Made by a program: the position numbers and the translations under genes. From the NCBI RefSeq assembly GCF_005796185.1, contig NZ_VAHM01000006.1:124001-188000 (forward strand): a stretch of 64,000 nt of DNA, given 5' to 3'. Positions within the stretch are counted from its first letter, which is position 1, and each line of letters starts with the position of its first letter. A model generated the notes under the pieces. The model worked only from the letters and a program-made list of their open reading frames with translations, searched no databases and was not told where the DNA came from. The DNA is from Pseudarthrobacter sp. NamB4. GTDB lineage: Bacteria > Actinomycetota > Actinomycetes > Actinomycetales > Micrococcaceae. Below are positions 33,409 through 42,593 of the stretch, piece by piece.

Positions 33409-34388
33409 TGACTACCATGACCATTGCCAAGGCCATCAACGAAGGCCTCCGGGCCACGCTTGGCCGCAACCCAAAATCCCTCCTGATGGGTGAGGACATC
33501 GGTCCGCTGGGGGGCGTCTACCGGGTGACGGACGGGCTGATCGGGGAGTTCGGCCCGGACAGGGTGGTGGACACGCCGCTGGCGGAATCGGGGATCATCG
33601 GCACCGCCATTGGCCTGGCGCTGCGCGGATACCGCCCGGTCTGCGAAATCCAGTTCGACGGGTTTGTCTTCCCCGGCTTCAACCAGATCACGACGCAGTT
33701 GGCAAAAATGCACGCCCGCAGCAACGGCAACCTGACGGTCCCGGTGGTCATCCGCATCCCCTACGGTGGCGGCATCGGTTCCGTGGAGCACCACTCGGAA
33801 TCACCTGAGGCACTCTTCGCCCACACTGCGGGACTCCGCATCATCACCCCGTCCAACGCCCACGACGCCTACTGGATGGTGCAGCAGGCCGTGGACTGCC
33901 AGGACCCGGTGATCATCTTCGAACCCAAGCGCCGCTACTGGCTCAAGGGTGAAGTGGATGTCACTGCCCCGGGCGTCGCAGATGATCCCTTTAAGGCCCA
34001 TATCCTTCGCAGCGGAACCGACGCAACCGTTGTGGCCTACGGCCCCCTGGTCCCCGTTGCCCTGGCGGCCGCCAACGCCGCGGAAGAGGACGGCCGCAGC
34101 GTGGAAGTCATCGACCTGCGGTCCATCTCGCCCCTGGACTTCGACACCGTCACCGCCTCTGTACAGAAGACAGGACGTTTAATCGTGGCCCACGAGGCCC
34201 CGACGTTTGGCGGGATCGGCGGCGAGATTGCGGCCCGGATCAGCGAGCGGGCCTTCCATTCCCTCGAAGCGCCGGTGATCCGCGTGGGCGGATTCCATAT
34301 GCCTTACCCGGTGGCCAAGGTGGAGGAAGACTACCTTCCGGACATTGACCGCATCCTTGAGGCCCTGGACCGCTCCCTTTCCTACTGA
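33408..34388 (+). CDS. bkdB: Branched-chain 2-oxoacid dehydrogenase E1 component, beta subunit
   Basis: A subunit of about 326 residues with the transketolase-like fold. It has '[20 protein letters not shown]', '[31 protein letters not shown]', '[44 protein letters not shown]' and the C-terminal '[34 protein letters not shown]'. Paired with E1 alpha (start overlaps its stop by one base). ATG at 33408 gives the standard N-terminus; the longer in-frame reading would overlap E1 alpha by 75 bases. Confidence 0.93.
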   Translation: MTTMTIAKAINEGLRATLGRNPKSLLMGEDIGPLGGVYRVTDGLIGEFGPDRVVDTPLAESGIIGTAIGLALRGYRPVCEIQFDGFVFPGFNQITTQLAKMHARSNGNLTVPVVIRIPYGGGIGSVEHHSESPEALFAHTAGLRIITPSNAHDAYWMVQQAVDCQDPVIIFEPKRRYWLKGEVDVTAPGVADDPFKAHILRSGTDATVVAYGPLVPVALAAANAAEEDGRSVEVIDLRSISPLDFDTVTASVQKTGRLIVAHEAPTFGGIGGEIAARISERAFHSLEAPVIRVGGFHMPYPVAKVEEDYLPDIDRILEALDRSLSY

Positions 34389-34410
34389 GGCTTTCCCAAC
34401 CGAGGACACC

Positions 34411-35940
34411 ATGACTCTGAACAAGTTCAACCTGCCCGATGTGGGCGAGGGCCTGACCGAGGCGGAAATTATCTCCTGGAAGGTCAAGCCCGGCGACGCC
34501 GTCGCCGTCAATGATGTCCTGTGCGAGATCGAAACGGCCAAATCCCTCGTGGAACTGCCTTCCCCGTTCGCGGGGACCGTCGTGGAACTTCTGGTGCCGG
34601 AAGGGGTGACCATCGACGTCGGGACCGCCATCATCAGCGTGAGCGATGACGTAGCCGGCGACACCACGCCGCCGGACGCCCGCGCTCCTGAGACTCCCGT
34701 GCAGCCGCTGTACGGAAGGCTTCCGGCGGCCGACGGCGACACAACAGACGGTGCCTCGGCTACGGAAAGTTCCCTACCCGGCGGCCCGCTGGTGGGCTCG
34801 GGTCCCAAGGCAGACGCCGTTAAGCGGCGGCCGCGGATTTCGAGGGAATCAACCACCGGCGGCGCTGCGGGCAACCTGTCCGTCAACGCCCCCGAGGTGG
34901 AGCCTGTCCAGCCCCGGACGCCGGCGGAAGTGTCTGCAGCACCGGGGATGCCGGCGGGCGACGAGACCCCCGCGCAAACCGCAAGCGCGGCCCCGCTGGA
35001 CAACCGCCCCACCTTTGGCGGCACCATCACAGGGCTGGTAAACCGCGTCCTGGCCAAGCCTCCGGTCCGCAAGATTGCCCGGGACCTGGGCATCGACCTA
35101 GCGGACGTGGTGGCCACCGGACTCCGCGGTGAGGTAACGCGGGAGGACCTGGTCAGCTACCAGGCGCAGCGGGACGCGGAACTGGACAAGGCGGACGGCT
35201 TCTGGGGCAAGGCGGGCAAGCCGCAGGACCAGCGGATTGAGCGGATTCCCGTCAAGGGTGTCCGCAGGGCCACGGCGAAGGCGATGGTGGAGTCCGCGTT
35301 TTCAGCGCCGCACGTGAGCATCTTCGTGGATGTGGATGCCAGCCGCACCATGGAGTTTGTCAAGCGGCTTAAGGCGTCGCGTGACTTTGAAGGCATCAAG
35401 GTGTCACCGCTGCTCATCCTGGCCAAGGCCGTGATTTGGGCCGCTGCCCGGAACCCCAGCGTCAATGCCACGTGGGTGGACAATGCGGACGGAACCGACG
35501 GCGCGGAGATCCATGTCAAGCACTACATGAACCTTGGTATCGCCGCAGCTACGCCGCGTGGCCTGATGGTGCCCAACATCAAGAACGCCCAGGACCTGTC
35601 GCTGAAGGAGCTGGCCCAGGCCCTCAACAACCTGGCCGTAACCGCCCGCGCCGGCAAGACCCAGCCGGCTGAAATGCAGGGCGGCACGCTGACCATCACC
35701 AATATCGGTGCCTTGGGCATTGATACCGGCACCCCCATCATCAATCCCGGTGAGGTTGCCATCGTTGCATTCGGCACCATCAAGCAGAAGCCGTGGGTCC
35801 TGGACGGGGAAGTAATCCCGCGGTGGATCACCACCCTCGGCGGCTCCTTCGACCACCGCGTGGTGGACGGTGACCTGTCCGCCCGCTTCATGGCCGACGT
35901 CGCGGCCATCCTAGAGGAGCCTGCGCTCCTCCTCGACTAG
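34411..35940 (+). CDS. bkdC: Branched-chain 2-oxoacid dehydrogenase E2 (dihydrolipoamide acyltransferase)
   Basis: A 509-residue E2 chain. Domains: lipoyl domain with Lys44 in '[13 protein letters not shown]'; Ala/Pro-rich linker (about 80-205) containing '[20 protein letters not shown]'; peripheral subunit-binding domain '[31 protein letters not shown]'; catalytic domain with the active site '[15 protein letters not shown]' near the end. Only one lipoyl domain. ATG at 34411, 22 bases after E1 beta. No E3 gene (lpd) follows; it must be supplied from elsewhere in the genome. Confidence 0.94.
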   Translation: MTLNKFNLPDVGEGLTEAEIISWKVKPGDAVAVNDVLCEIETAKSLVELPSPFAGTVVELLVPEGVTIDVGTAIISVSDDVAGDTTPPDARAPETPVQPLYGRLPAADGDTTDGASATESSLPGGPLVGSGPKADAVKRRPRISRESTTGGAAGNLSVNAPEVEPVQPRTPAEVSAAPGMPAGDETPAQTASAAPLDNRPTFGGTITGLVNRVLAKPPVRKIARDLGIDLADVVATGLRGEVTREDLVSYQAQRDAELDKADGFWGKAGKPQDQRIERIPVKGVRRATAKAMVESAFSAPHVSIFVDVDASRTMEFVKRLKASRDFEGIKVSPLLILAKAVIWAAARNPSVNATWVDNADGTDGAEIHVKHYMNLGIAAATPRGLMVPNIKNAQDLSLKELAQALNNLAVTARAGKTQPAEMQGGTLTITNIGALGIDTGTPIINPGEVAIVAFGTIKQKPWVLDGEVIPRWITTLGGSFDHRVVDGDLSARFMADVAAILEEPALLLD

Positions 35941-35965
35941 GACGGGGGCTCGGGGTGGACTGGAT

Positions 35966-36583
35966 GTGACGACCAACAGCAGCAGCATCAGGGTGAAGAA
36001 CAGGACCGCCAGGTGGCTGACTGAAGTGTTCCAGCCTCCTGTGGTGGTAAGCATCCAGCTGCTGATCAGCCCCCTGACGCAGCCGGGCTTCCCGGGAACC
36101 ATGGGCTACGGTGCGCTGGCGGCCCTGTTCGTGTGCGTGCTTCCGCTGTTCCTGCTGCTCGTGCTGGTGCGGCTCGGAAGAGTGACTGACCACCATGTCA
36201 GCAACAAGGGACAACGCGCTCCCGTGCTGCTGATGGCGCTTGCCTCCATCCTGGCCGGCCTCGTGGTGCTAGGGGCGGCGGGAGCGCCGGAGAGTGTGGT
36301 GGCCATGGTGCTTGCCGTGGTGGCGGGAGTGGTGGTCGTAGCGGGGGTGAGCCCGTTCTGGAAGATCAGCGGGCATGCTGCCGCGATGTCCTCATCAACG
36401 GCAATCACTGTCCTCATGCTCGGGCCGGCCTGGTTTCCGTTACTGCTGCTGATACCCGCTGTTGGCTGGTCACGCGTGGTGCTGCGTGCGCATTCGGTAG
36501 CCCAGGTGGTCGCGGGCTCGCTCTTTGGCGGCACCGTCATGGCGGGGATCTGGTGGGTGCTGCAGGGCTGGATGGTGGTTTAG
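35966..36583 (+). CDS. PAP2-like integral membrane protein
   Basis: A 205-residue membrane protein (GTG start) with about five or six hydrophobic segments: 'GALAALFVCVLPLFLLLVLV', 'VLLMALASILAGLVVLGAAG', 'VVAMVLAVVAGVVVVAGV', 'FPLLLLIPAVGWS' and 'VAGSLFGGTVMAGIWWVL'. The C-terminal 'WKISGHAAAMSSSTAITV' and 'SRVVLRAHSVAQVVAGSLFG' resemble the SGH and SRxxxxxH motifs of PAP2 phosphatases, with the third 'H' shifted by design of the family. Substrate unknown (lipid phosphate likely). It begins 25 bases after E2 and may be a read-through gene of that operon. Confidence 0.7.
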   Translation: MTTNSSSIRVKNRTARWLTEVFQPPVVVSIQLLISPLTQPGFPGTMGYGALAALFVCVLPLFLLLVLVRLGRVTDHHVSNKGQRAPVLLMALASILAGLVVLGAAGAPESVVAMVLAVVAGVVVVAGVSPFWKISGHAAAMSSSTAITVLMLGPAWFPLLLLIPAVGWSRVVLRAHSVAQVVAGSLFGGTVMAGIWWVLQGWMVV

Positions 36584-36625
36584 GCCGGAGGCGCCCGGGC
36601 CGCTGTAAAGCTGCGTCTTCCCGCT

Positions 36626-37099
36626 CTAGAACGCTGCGTACGGGTTGGCTGTCAGCATCTCCAGGATGGCCGGGTCAGCGGTAGTGCCCAAAACCACTGC
36701 GGCCCCCGCCATAAGCACGCCCATCGCCGTTGCCATGCCGGCCCAGGCCGTCAGGAGCTTCCAGTCCTCCCGCAGTACGCTTCCCACGGTCTCGGGAAGC
36801 TTGATGCCGGGTGCGATGAGGTTGGGCGCGCTGTCGACGCTCCCATCGTCCAGCAGGGCCACTACCCGGTTATTGTCGCGATCAACCCGCATGGAGCAGA
36901 TATGGTTGCCGTGGCGGGCCAGGAGGATGTCGTGGCCTGCGAGCTGGCGGCGCTGGAGAGTAATCAACGGGGCCCCTTGATGGTGGTGGATGCTGAGTGT
37001 CCGCGCCGTTGGGGCCGTATTCGATTTTATCTTCGTGCGCACGGCGGGAACCCTGGTAAGGCCGTGAGAAGAGACACCCCCCGCAGCGACGTGCGCCAC
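36626..37099 (-). CDS. Hypothetical membrane-anchored protein
   Basis: A 157-residue protein of no recognised family. The N-terminal third is weakly protein-like; the central part 'DRDNNRVVALLDDGSVDSAPNLIAPGIKL' reads well; the C-terminal 'LLTAWAGMATAMGVLMAGAAVVLGTTADP' is a likely transmembrane helix. It follows the universal stress protein gene by 24 bases and is read the same way, so it may be the last gene of that run. The start codon is uncertain; an internal ATG at residue 69 would also give a membrane protein. Confidence 0.5.
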   Translation of the reverse strand: MAHVAAGGVSSHGLTRVPAVRTKIKSNTAPTARTLSIHHHQGAPLITLQRRQLAGHDILLARHGNHICSMRVDRDNNRVVALLDDGSVDSAPNLIAPGIKLPETVGSVLREDWKLLTAWAGMATAMGVLMAGAAVVLGTTADPAILEMLTANPYAAF

Positions 37100-37123
37100 C
37101 AGGCGGACTGTCCGCGGTAACTG

Positions 37124-37552
37124 CTAGTCGGCGTCGTAGGTGTTCGCGATGTAAACGTCGCAAGGAGCATTGTGGGCAACACTGTTGGCGACGCTGCCAA
37201 GCACCTTGCCGATGCCGTGCATCCTGCGGTTTCCCACCACGATGATCCGGGCTTCCGTCCGCAGCGCTTCCTTGATCAGCGCGTCCGCCGGCCTGCCGCG
37301 GGCGGCGGAATAGGTGATTTTGATGTCCCTGCCCAGCGATTCCGCAACCGTCTTGGCGACATGCTCGGCGGCATCGGCGTCGGACACGATCCACTGATCG
37401 CTGCCGCTGCCGAAGACTTCCGTGCGGTCGCTGTCGAAGGCCGACACCACGTGGAGGGAAGCGCCCAGGGCGGCCGCGAGGTCCCGCGCCGCCTCGGCTG
37501 CCTTCTTCGCCGTTGCGCTGCCGTCCACGCCGACAAGTACCGTTCCGCTCAT
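37124..37552 (-). CDS. Universal stress protein, UspA family
   Basis: A protein of about 142 residues: 'MSGTVLVGVDGSATAKKAAEAARDLAAALGASLHVVSAFD' and the ATP-type C-terminal motif 'ARIIVVGNRRMHGIGKVLGSVANSVAHNAPCDVYI' (G-2x-G-9x-G-S/N). Such proteins bind ATP and are induced by stress or starvation. The start at 37552 (MSGTVLVGVDG) is the usual one; longer readings extend into the aminotransferase. It follows the aminotransferase gene by 43 bases on the same strand. Confidence 0.9.
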   Translation of the reverse strand: MSGTVLVGVDGSATAKKAAEAARDLAAALGASLHVVSAFDSDRTEVFGSGSDQWIVSDADAAEHVAKTVAESLGRDIKITYSAARGRPADALIKEALRTEARIIVVGNRRMHGIGKVLGSVANSVAHNAPCDVYIANTYDAD

Positions 37553-37595
37553 GCGTACTCCTTTGCTTGGTTTTATGGCGCTGGTCAGGCTTAGG

Positions 37596-38888
37596 CTACA
37601 GTGCGGCGATGGCTTCCTGAAGCACCGGCGCCAGGCGGCGGACCCCTTCGGCGATGGCCTCGGGCGGCACCGCGCTGAAGGCAAGGCGCAGCTTGTTGGA
37701 CGGCTCGTCCGACGGCGTGAAGGCGGCTCCCGGAATAAACACCACACCGGCCTCAATCGCCTTGTGCAGAAGGGGATACGTGTCCACACCTTCCGGGAGC
37801 GTCACCCAGACGAAAAAGCCGCCTTCCGGGCTGGTCCACGTGGTCCCAGCCGGCATATGTTCCGCCAGGGCTGTCAGCATGGCCTTACACCGCTCGGCGT
37901 ACAGGCCGCGGTACGTCTCGATCTGGCCTTTCCAGTCGTACTCACGCAGATATGCAGAGATGAGCATCTGGTTGAACGCCGGCGGACACAGGGTAACGGA
38001 TTCCGCTGCCAGGTAGTAGCGGCGCTGCAGGTGTTCCGGGACCAGGGCCCAGCCGATGCGCAGCCCTGGCGCAAAGATCTTGGAAAAGGATCCCATGTAG
38101 ATCACGTCGCCGGGGTTGTCGGCCCGAAGCGGCTGAAGGGGCTCCCCGCTGTACCGGAGCAGTCCATAAGGGTTGTCCTCGACCACCAGGATATTCGCCT
38201 TGCGGCATATCTCCACCACCTGCTGGCGCCGGTCCTTGGCGAGGGTTATTCCGGAGGGGTTGTTGAAGTTGGGAATCGTGTACAGAAACTTGATGCTTTT
38301 GCCGGCCAGCTGGAGGGCTGCGATCTTTGCCTCCAGGAGCTCGGGAACCAGACCCGACTGGTCCATCTCAACAGTTTCAACCTGCACCTGGTAGGCCTCG
38401 AACGTGTTCAGCGCCCCTACGTAGGTTGGATCTTCGACCAGCACCACATCGCCCGGGTTGCAGAAGACCTTGGTGGCCACGTCCTGGGCGGACTGCGAAC
38501 CGGCGGTGATCACCACGTTCTGGGGCAGGGCATCCTGGATGCCTTCCGCGGCCATCACTTCACAGATCTGCTTCCGCAGCTCTTCCGAGCCTTGGCCGCT
38601 GCTGTACTGCAGCGCAGTGAGCCCGTCCTCGGTGATGATCCTGGCCGCGGTGGCGGCAAGCCGGTCCAGCGGGAGGGACTGCAGGTAGGGGCTTCCGCCC
38701 GCCAGCGAGACGAGCCCCGGGCGCATGGAGATGTCAAAGACATCCCGCACCGCTGATTGGCGGATGTTCGCGGCGCGTTCCGAGAACAGCTCGTCGTGGC
38801 GGTGGGCGGAAGTAGCCGCCCGCTCGATGGCGTCAATGGCTTCGGCCGGCAGCGTCCCTGCTGCGGCGTCGAGTGTCTCGTGGCTCAC
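37596..38888 (-). CDS. PLP-dependent aminotransferase (2-aminoadipate/aromatic type)
   Basis: A 430-residue class I aminotransferase of the LysN/ARO8-like subgroup. It opens with a helical segment, then 'MRPGLVSLAGGSPYLQSLPLDRL', 'LQYSSGQGSEELRKQICEVM', 'VVITAGSQSAQDVATKVFCNPGDVVLVEDPTYVGAL', 'FLYTIPNFNNPSG', 'ILVVEDNPYGLLRY' and the PLP Lys in 'GSFSKIFAPGLRIGW'. There is no fused GntR DNA-binding domain, so it is an enzyme and not a MocR regulator. Likely donors are branched-chain or aromatic amino acids. Confidence 0.88.
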   Translation of the reverse strand: MSHETLDAAAGTLPAEAIDAIERAATSAHRHDELFSERAANIRQSAVRDVFDISMRPGLVSLAGGSPYLQSLPLDRLAATAARIITEDGLTALQYSSGQGSEELRKQICEVMAAEGIQDALPQNVVITAGSQSAQDVATKVFCNPGDVVLVEDPTYVGALNTFEAYQVQVETVEMDQSGLVPELLEAKIAALQLAGKSIKFLYTIPNFNNPSGITLAKDRRQQVVEICRKANILVVEDNPYGLLRYSGEPLQPLRADNPGDVIYMGSFSKIFAPGLRIGWALVPEHLQRRYYLAAESVTLCPPAFNQMLISAYLREYDWKGQIETYRGLYAERCKAMLTALAEHMPAGTTWTSPEGGFFVWVTLPEGVDTYPLLHKAIEAGVVFIPGAAFTPSDEPSNKLRLAFSAVPPEAIAEGVRRLAPVLQEAIAAL

Positions 38889-38978
38889 ATCATCAGGATA
38901 CAGCGAAGAGTTGTCTTTAAAGCAACAGCTGTTTATCTTCGAGGTACAAAGGCCGGCGGAAGTGCCTTTTGCCTCTAA

Positions 38979-39812
38979 CTACCCCAGCGTCATCGCTTCT
39001 GTCAGGGTGCGCCCGTTGACGTAGATTTCTGCGCGGATGGCGCCGACTGCAGCCAGGGCTGTCTGGGTCAGCTGGGCTTCCATCCGGGGAATATCGCACG
39101 TGCCTCCGGGCCTCATGACGCCAGCCAGGTATACCGTCACCGTGGTGCCGTCGAAGCTCCCGGAGAGGAACTTCAGCCGTGAACCGGACAAGGCGTTGTA
39201 GGCAGCGGCACCGCCTGATGAGAGAACCGCTTCCTGTGGTGCGTCGAGCAGTGCCGCCATGGCTGCCGCAAGTGGCTCTTCACCCGCCCTGCTCTCCTGG
39301 GCGAATCCCACCAGGCTGTCATTGCAGCCAAACCGCACACCGTGCATGCCGCCGTCGTCCACCAACACGTAGTAGGCCGTTACCGAGGCCGCCGCGATCC
39401 TGTCGCCGGTTCCGGTGCCGGGGCTGCCAGCTGCTGGCGGCTGTGGCGCCGGGCCGGAGGGGGACGGCCCGGTAGCCGGGAGGGAGCCCCCTTCCCCGCT
39501 TGGGGCGGGAGTGCTTGTGCCGTGAGCGTCCGCATCGTCGGGGTTACCGCGATTTCCCGCTCCCGTGGGCGGGGGCGGTGGAGCAGAGGTTCCAGGCGGG
39601 GCTGCGTCCTGAGGCTGCGGTATCGGGGTCGGGGACGGCGGCACGGCGGCCGGCGTACTTCCCGTGATGGCCATGGGAGCGGAAGAAGCCGGTGCTGATC
39701 CGCGGAGGTCCTGGATCGAACACCCGCCCAGGCACAACGGAAGCACCAGGCTGGCTGCCACCGCCGTCCGCAGCGCTGCACTGCCTCTTTCTGAACTCAA
39801 CCCTGCGCGCAT
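38979..39812 (-). CDS. GerMN-domain lipoprotein
   Basis: A 277-residue exported lipoprotein. Signal 'RTAVAASLVLPLCLGGC' ends in lipobox LGGC (Cys about residue 31). A Pro/Ser/Thr/Ala-rich linker of about 100 residues follows ('PSPTPIPQPQDAAPPGTSAP' and similar). The C-terminal domain 'SVTAYYVLVDDGGMHGVRFGCNDSLVGFAQ' to 'VTVYLAGVMRPGGTCDIPRMEAQLTQTALAAVGAIRAEIYVNG' is a GerMN fold as in LpqB and GerM. Two Cys may form a disulfide. The Cys count and linker suggest a surface role; no partner gene is adjacent. Confidence 0.85.
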   Translation of the reverse strand: MRAGLSSERGSAALRTAVAASLVLPLCLGGCSIQDLRGSAPASSAPMAITGSTPAAVPPSPTPIPQPQDAAPPGTSAPPPPPTGAGNRGNPDDADAHGTSTPAPSGEGGSLPATGPSPSGPAPQPPAAGSPGTGTGDRIAAASVTAYYVLVDDGGMHGVRFGCNDSLVGFAQESRAGEEPLAAAMAALLDAPQEAVLSSGGAAAYNALSGSRLKFLSGSFDGTTVTVYLAGVMRPGGTCDIPRMEAQLTQTALAAVGAIRAEIYVNGRTLTEAMTLG

Positions 39813-39939
39813 GCCTGCACCGCAATTCTGTTCCGGTCCGGTGGATTAACGTTACGGCCGACGCCACTGGGCGGGAATGCCGGGACAATACCGGTTGGGA
39901 CAAGAGTTGGTCACGGCGGGGACCCGTGCGCGGGGGACG

Positions 39940-41184
39940 TCAGGACGCCGGTTGCCCCGGCCACTCCCTGCCAGCCCACGGGTCATAGTCGGCGATCAGT
40001 TCCTCCTGCGGCGGGCGGTCCGGCTCCGGGACGTGCTGCAGGTTCACGCGGACCCGGTACCAGAGCGAGCTTGATCCGCGCATTCCGTCCACCAGGACGT
40101 CGGCGGGGTGCAGGGCCGGGACGAGGTCCGCGTGCCGGGACTTCCATTCATCCAGGGCGGCCAGCGCCTCGGGTTTGGTCTTGGTGCGGGCCACCTCGAT
40201 TAGCGGCATCACGGACTGGCGGCGGCCCGACCCATCGCCCCCGCGGGGAGCTTTCTCGGCGGGGCCGAGTTCGGCTGCCAGCGCCAGCAGCCCTTCCAAG
40301 GTGCCGGCCGCGTCGTCAATCCCCTCGTGGGGGTCGCCCATGTCAGCGAACCGCCCGGGCACAGTGCGCACGGTGAACTCCTCCGGGCGGGCAGAACGCA
40401 CCTCGTCCCACGTGAGCGGTGTGGACACGCGGGCATCGGGAAGGGGGCGGACCGAGTACGCGGACGCCACTGTGCGGTCCTTGGCGTTCTGGTTGAAGTC
40501 GACAAACACGCTTTCGCCGCGTTCCTCCTTCCACCACCGTGCTGTGGCCAGACCCGGAGCGCGGTTTTCCACCTCCCGGGCAAGGGTTTCGGCCGCGAGC
40601 CGCACATCACGGAAGGACCACCGGGGTGCGATGCGCACCAGGATGTGGAGTCCCCGTGAGCCGCTGGTCTTCGCCCAGCCCATCAGCCCCACCTCATCCA
40701 GGACTTCCCGTGCAACATAGGCGACGTCCACGATCTGGGACCAGTCCACCCCCGGCATCGGATCAAGGTCAACCCGAAGCTCGTCCGGGTGCTCAAGGTC
40801 CTCCGCACGTACTGGGTGGGGGTTGAGGTCCAGGCAGCCGAGGTTCACAACCCATGCAAGTCCTGCGGCATTCCGGATCACCGCCTCTTCAGCAGAAGTC
40901 CCGGACGCATAGTGGAGAGTGGCCGTATCGATGAACTCCGGATGGTTCTCCGGGACCCGTTTCTGGAAGAACGGTTCGGCGTCGATGCCTTTCGGAAAAC
41001 GCTTGAGCACCATAGGCCGGCCGCCCGCGCCGCGCAGCGCGCCGTCCGCCACCGACAGGTAGTAGCGCACCAGGTCCAGCTTCGTAATCCCCGGCCCCGG
41101 GAACAGCACCTTGTCCGGACTGGAGATGCGTACCTCTGCTCCCGATATGTCCAGGATCTCTGCCGGCGCCTTCGAGGGGTTCAT
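39940..41184 (-). CDS. LigD-type polymerase/primase domain protein (PrimC-like)
   Basis: A 414-residue archaeo-eukaryotic primase-fold protein resembling the LigD polymerase domain and the stand-alone PrimC of mycobacteria. Motifs: 'DKVLFPGPGITKLDLVRYYLSV', 'VLKRFPKGIDAEPFFQKRVPE', 'GLAWVVNLGCLDLNPHPVRAEDLEHPDELRVDLDPMPG' (the metal-binding DxD 'VDLDP'), 'GWAKTSGSRGLHILVRI', and 'FVDFNQNAKDRTVASAYSVRPLPDARVSTPLTWDEV'. No nuclease or ligase domain. It may insert ribonucleotides or fill gaps, working with a LigC ligase; the ligC gene is 36 kb away and no ku gene is in the window. Confidence 0.92.
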   Translation of the reverse strand: MNPSKAPAEILDISGAEVRISSPDKVLFPGPGITKLDLVRYYLSVADGALRGAGGRPMVLKRFPKGIDAEPFFQKRVPENHPEFIDTATLHYASGTSAEEAVIRNAAGLAWVVNLGCLDLNPHPVRAEDLEHPDELRVDLDPMPGVDWSQIVDVAYVAREVLDEVGLMGWAKTSGSRGLHILVRIAPRWSFRDVRLAAETLAREVENRAPGLATARWWKEERGESVFVDFNQNAKDRTVASAYSVRPLPDARVSTPLTWDEVRSARPEEFTVRTVPGRFADMGDPHEGIDDAAGTLEGLLALAAELGPAEKAPRGGDGSGRRQSVMPLIEVARTKTKPEALAALDEWKSRHADLVPALHPADVLVDGMRGSSSLWYRVRVNLQHVPEPDRPPQEELIADYDPWAGREWPGQPAS

Positions 41185-41301
41185 TCCGTCACGCTAGCAA
41201 CGATCGGACCGCGCAGCCAGAACCAAGGGGGGCGGCCGGACAGACGGCAGTGCCCCGACGCACCTTGGGCGCCGGGGCACTGACGCCAGGGACTGCGGTG
41301 G

Positions 41302-41859
41302 CTATGCCGCCGGCTGGGAGGCGGCGAGGGCGTCGAACACGTCCTTGATCTGCTCCACGACCTCAGCGTCGTCCTTGGGGTGGATTTCGGCAAAGCGCAC
41401 CATGGAGCCCGGAACGGCCAGCTTGACGTCCTCCAGGACCTGGGCGCCGGCGATACCTGCGGCCTTGCGGGCCTCGTCCTGCGCCCAGACGCCGCCGTAC
41501 TGGCCAAAAGCGGTTCCGACGACGGCCGTCGGCTTTCCGGCGAGGGCTCCGGCGCCGAAGGGGCGGGACAGCCAGTCGATGGCATTCTTCAGTGCTGCGG
41601 GGACGGTGCCGTTGTGCTCCGGGGTGACCAGCAGGACGGTATCAGCCTCACTTGCCGCGGCGCGCAGGGCGGCGGCGGCGGGCGGAACCTGGCCTTCGAC
41701 GTCGATGTCCTCGTTGTAGAAGGGAATGCTGCCGAGGCTTTCGTGGATGACCACGTCCACCTGATCGGGTGCATTGAGCTGGATTGCTTCGGCCAGCTTT
41801 TGGTTGGTGGATTCTGCCCGGAGGCTGCCGACGAGGGTGAGGACAGTGCTCTTGGTCAT
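41302..41859 (-). CDS. NADPH-dependent FMN reductase
   Basis: A 185-residue flavodoxin-fold reductase. 'TLVGSLRAESTNQKLAEAI' is the FMN-phosphate loop; 'LLVTPEHNGTVPAALKNAIDWLSRP' is the diagnostic NADPH-dependent FMN reductase segment (PEYN-like motif, here PEHN). 'AVVGTAFGQYGGVWAQDEARKA' follows. It reduces FMN or quinone-type substrates. Its gene is divergent from a TetR gene whose probable operator lies between them, so it is likely that regulator's target. Confidence 0.9.
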   Translation of the reverse strand: MTKSTVLTLVGSLRAESTNQKLAEAIQLNAPDQVDVVIHESLGSIPFYNEDIDVEGQVPPAAAALRAAASEADTVLLVTPEHNGTVPAALKNAIDWLSRPFGAGALAGKPTAVVGTAFGQYGGVWAQDEARKAAGIAGAQVLEDVKLAVPGSMVRFAEIHPKDDAEVVEQIKDVFDALAASQPAA

Positions 41860-41936
41860 GGGAACTCCTTGTGTTGGTCCGGGGCAGGAGCCGCGGCGGG
41901 TTCGAAAGCTGAGGCAACTGCTGCCTTCACCAGTGT

Positions 41937-41956
41937 AAACGGACTGTGGTCCGCTT
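41937..41956. promoter_or_regulatory. TetR-type operator between the reductase and the TetR gene
   Basis: AAACGGACTGTGGTCCGCTT has CGGAC and GTCCG arms around TGTG with further A/T matches outside. It lies 28 bases before the TetR GTG start and 77 before the reductase start, suited to controlling both promoters. Confidence 0.6.
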
Positions 41957-41984
41957 CTTATTCCCGAGGGCTAGACTGGGGGAT

Positions 41985-42593
41985 GTGAGCTTAATCCCAC
42001 CGGGGCCGGGATCGGCGCAGCGGCTTGGGGCGGAACGCCGTGACGCCCTGCGGAACCGTGAGCGCCTGCTGTCCGCCGCCCGTGAACTGATCAGTGAATG
42101 TGGGGCAGAAGGCCTGACGATGGATCGGTTGGCCGAGCAGGCGGGAGTGGGCAAGGGCACCGTCTTCCGCCGTTTTGGCAGCCGCGCAGGGCTGATGCAG
42201 ACGCTCCTTAGCGAATCGGAAGCTGAGTTCCAGGCCCGCTTCATGTTCGGACCGCCGCCTCTCGGGCCAGGCGCACCGGGCCTGGAGCGCCTCATTGCCT
42301 TCGGCGCCGGTCGCATCGGCTATGTGATGGAGTATGGGGACCTCGCCCTTGCCGCTGACAGTGCTTCCCGTGGGCTGGCCGAAGTTCCCGCTGCTGCTCT
42401 CTGGCAACGGCACATTGAGGTCCTGCTGCGGGAGGAGGGTTTCGAGCCGGAGCCCTGGCTCATGGCCGGCTCCCTGGCATCCACCCTGGACCCGGCGCGG
42501 CTGTTGAGGCTGGTCCGGGTTTACGGCGTGACGGTTGACCGGCTGGTTGCGTCCTGGACGGATCTTGTCACGCGGGTTGTCCGCGGCGCGTAG
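41985..42593 (+). CDS. TetR family transcriptional regulator
   Basis: A regulator of about 202 residues. DNA-binding domain: 'RNRERLLSAARELISECGAEGLTMDRLAEQAGVGKGTVFRRFGSRAGLM', with the helix-turn-helix recognised by 'LAEQAGVGKGTVFRRFG'. GTG at 41985 is preferred over an upstream start at 41946, which would fall inside the palindromic operator. The ligand domain is family-typical. Divergent from an FMN reductase gene, it probably represses that gene and itself until an electrophile or quinone-like inducer binds; the inducer is inferred. Confidence 0.88.
   Translation: MSLIPPGPGSAQRLGAERRDALRNRERLLSAARELISECGAEGLTMDRLAEQAGVGKGTVFRRFGSRAGLMQTLLSESEAEFQARFMFGPPPLGPGAPGLERLIAFGAGRIGYVMEYGDLALAADSASRGLAEVPAAALWQRHIEVLLREEGFEPEPWLMAGSLASTLDPARLLRLVRVYGVTVDRLVASWTDLVTRVVRGA

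Noticed and set aside
37596..38888. MocR-type regulator
   Set aside because: The protein has the aminotransferase domain only; the N-terminal GntR helix-turn-helix that defines MocR is missing.
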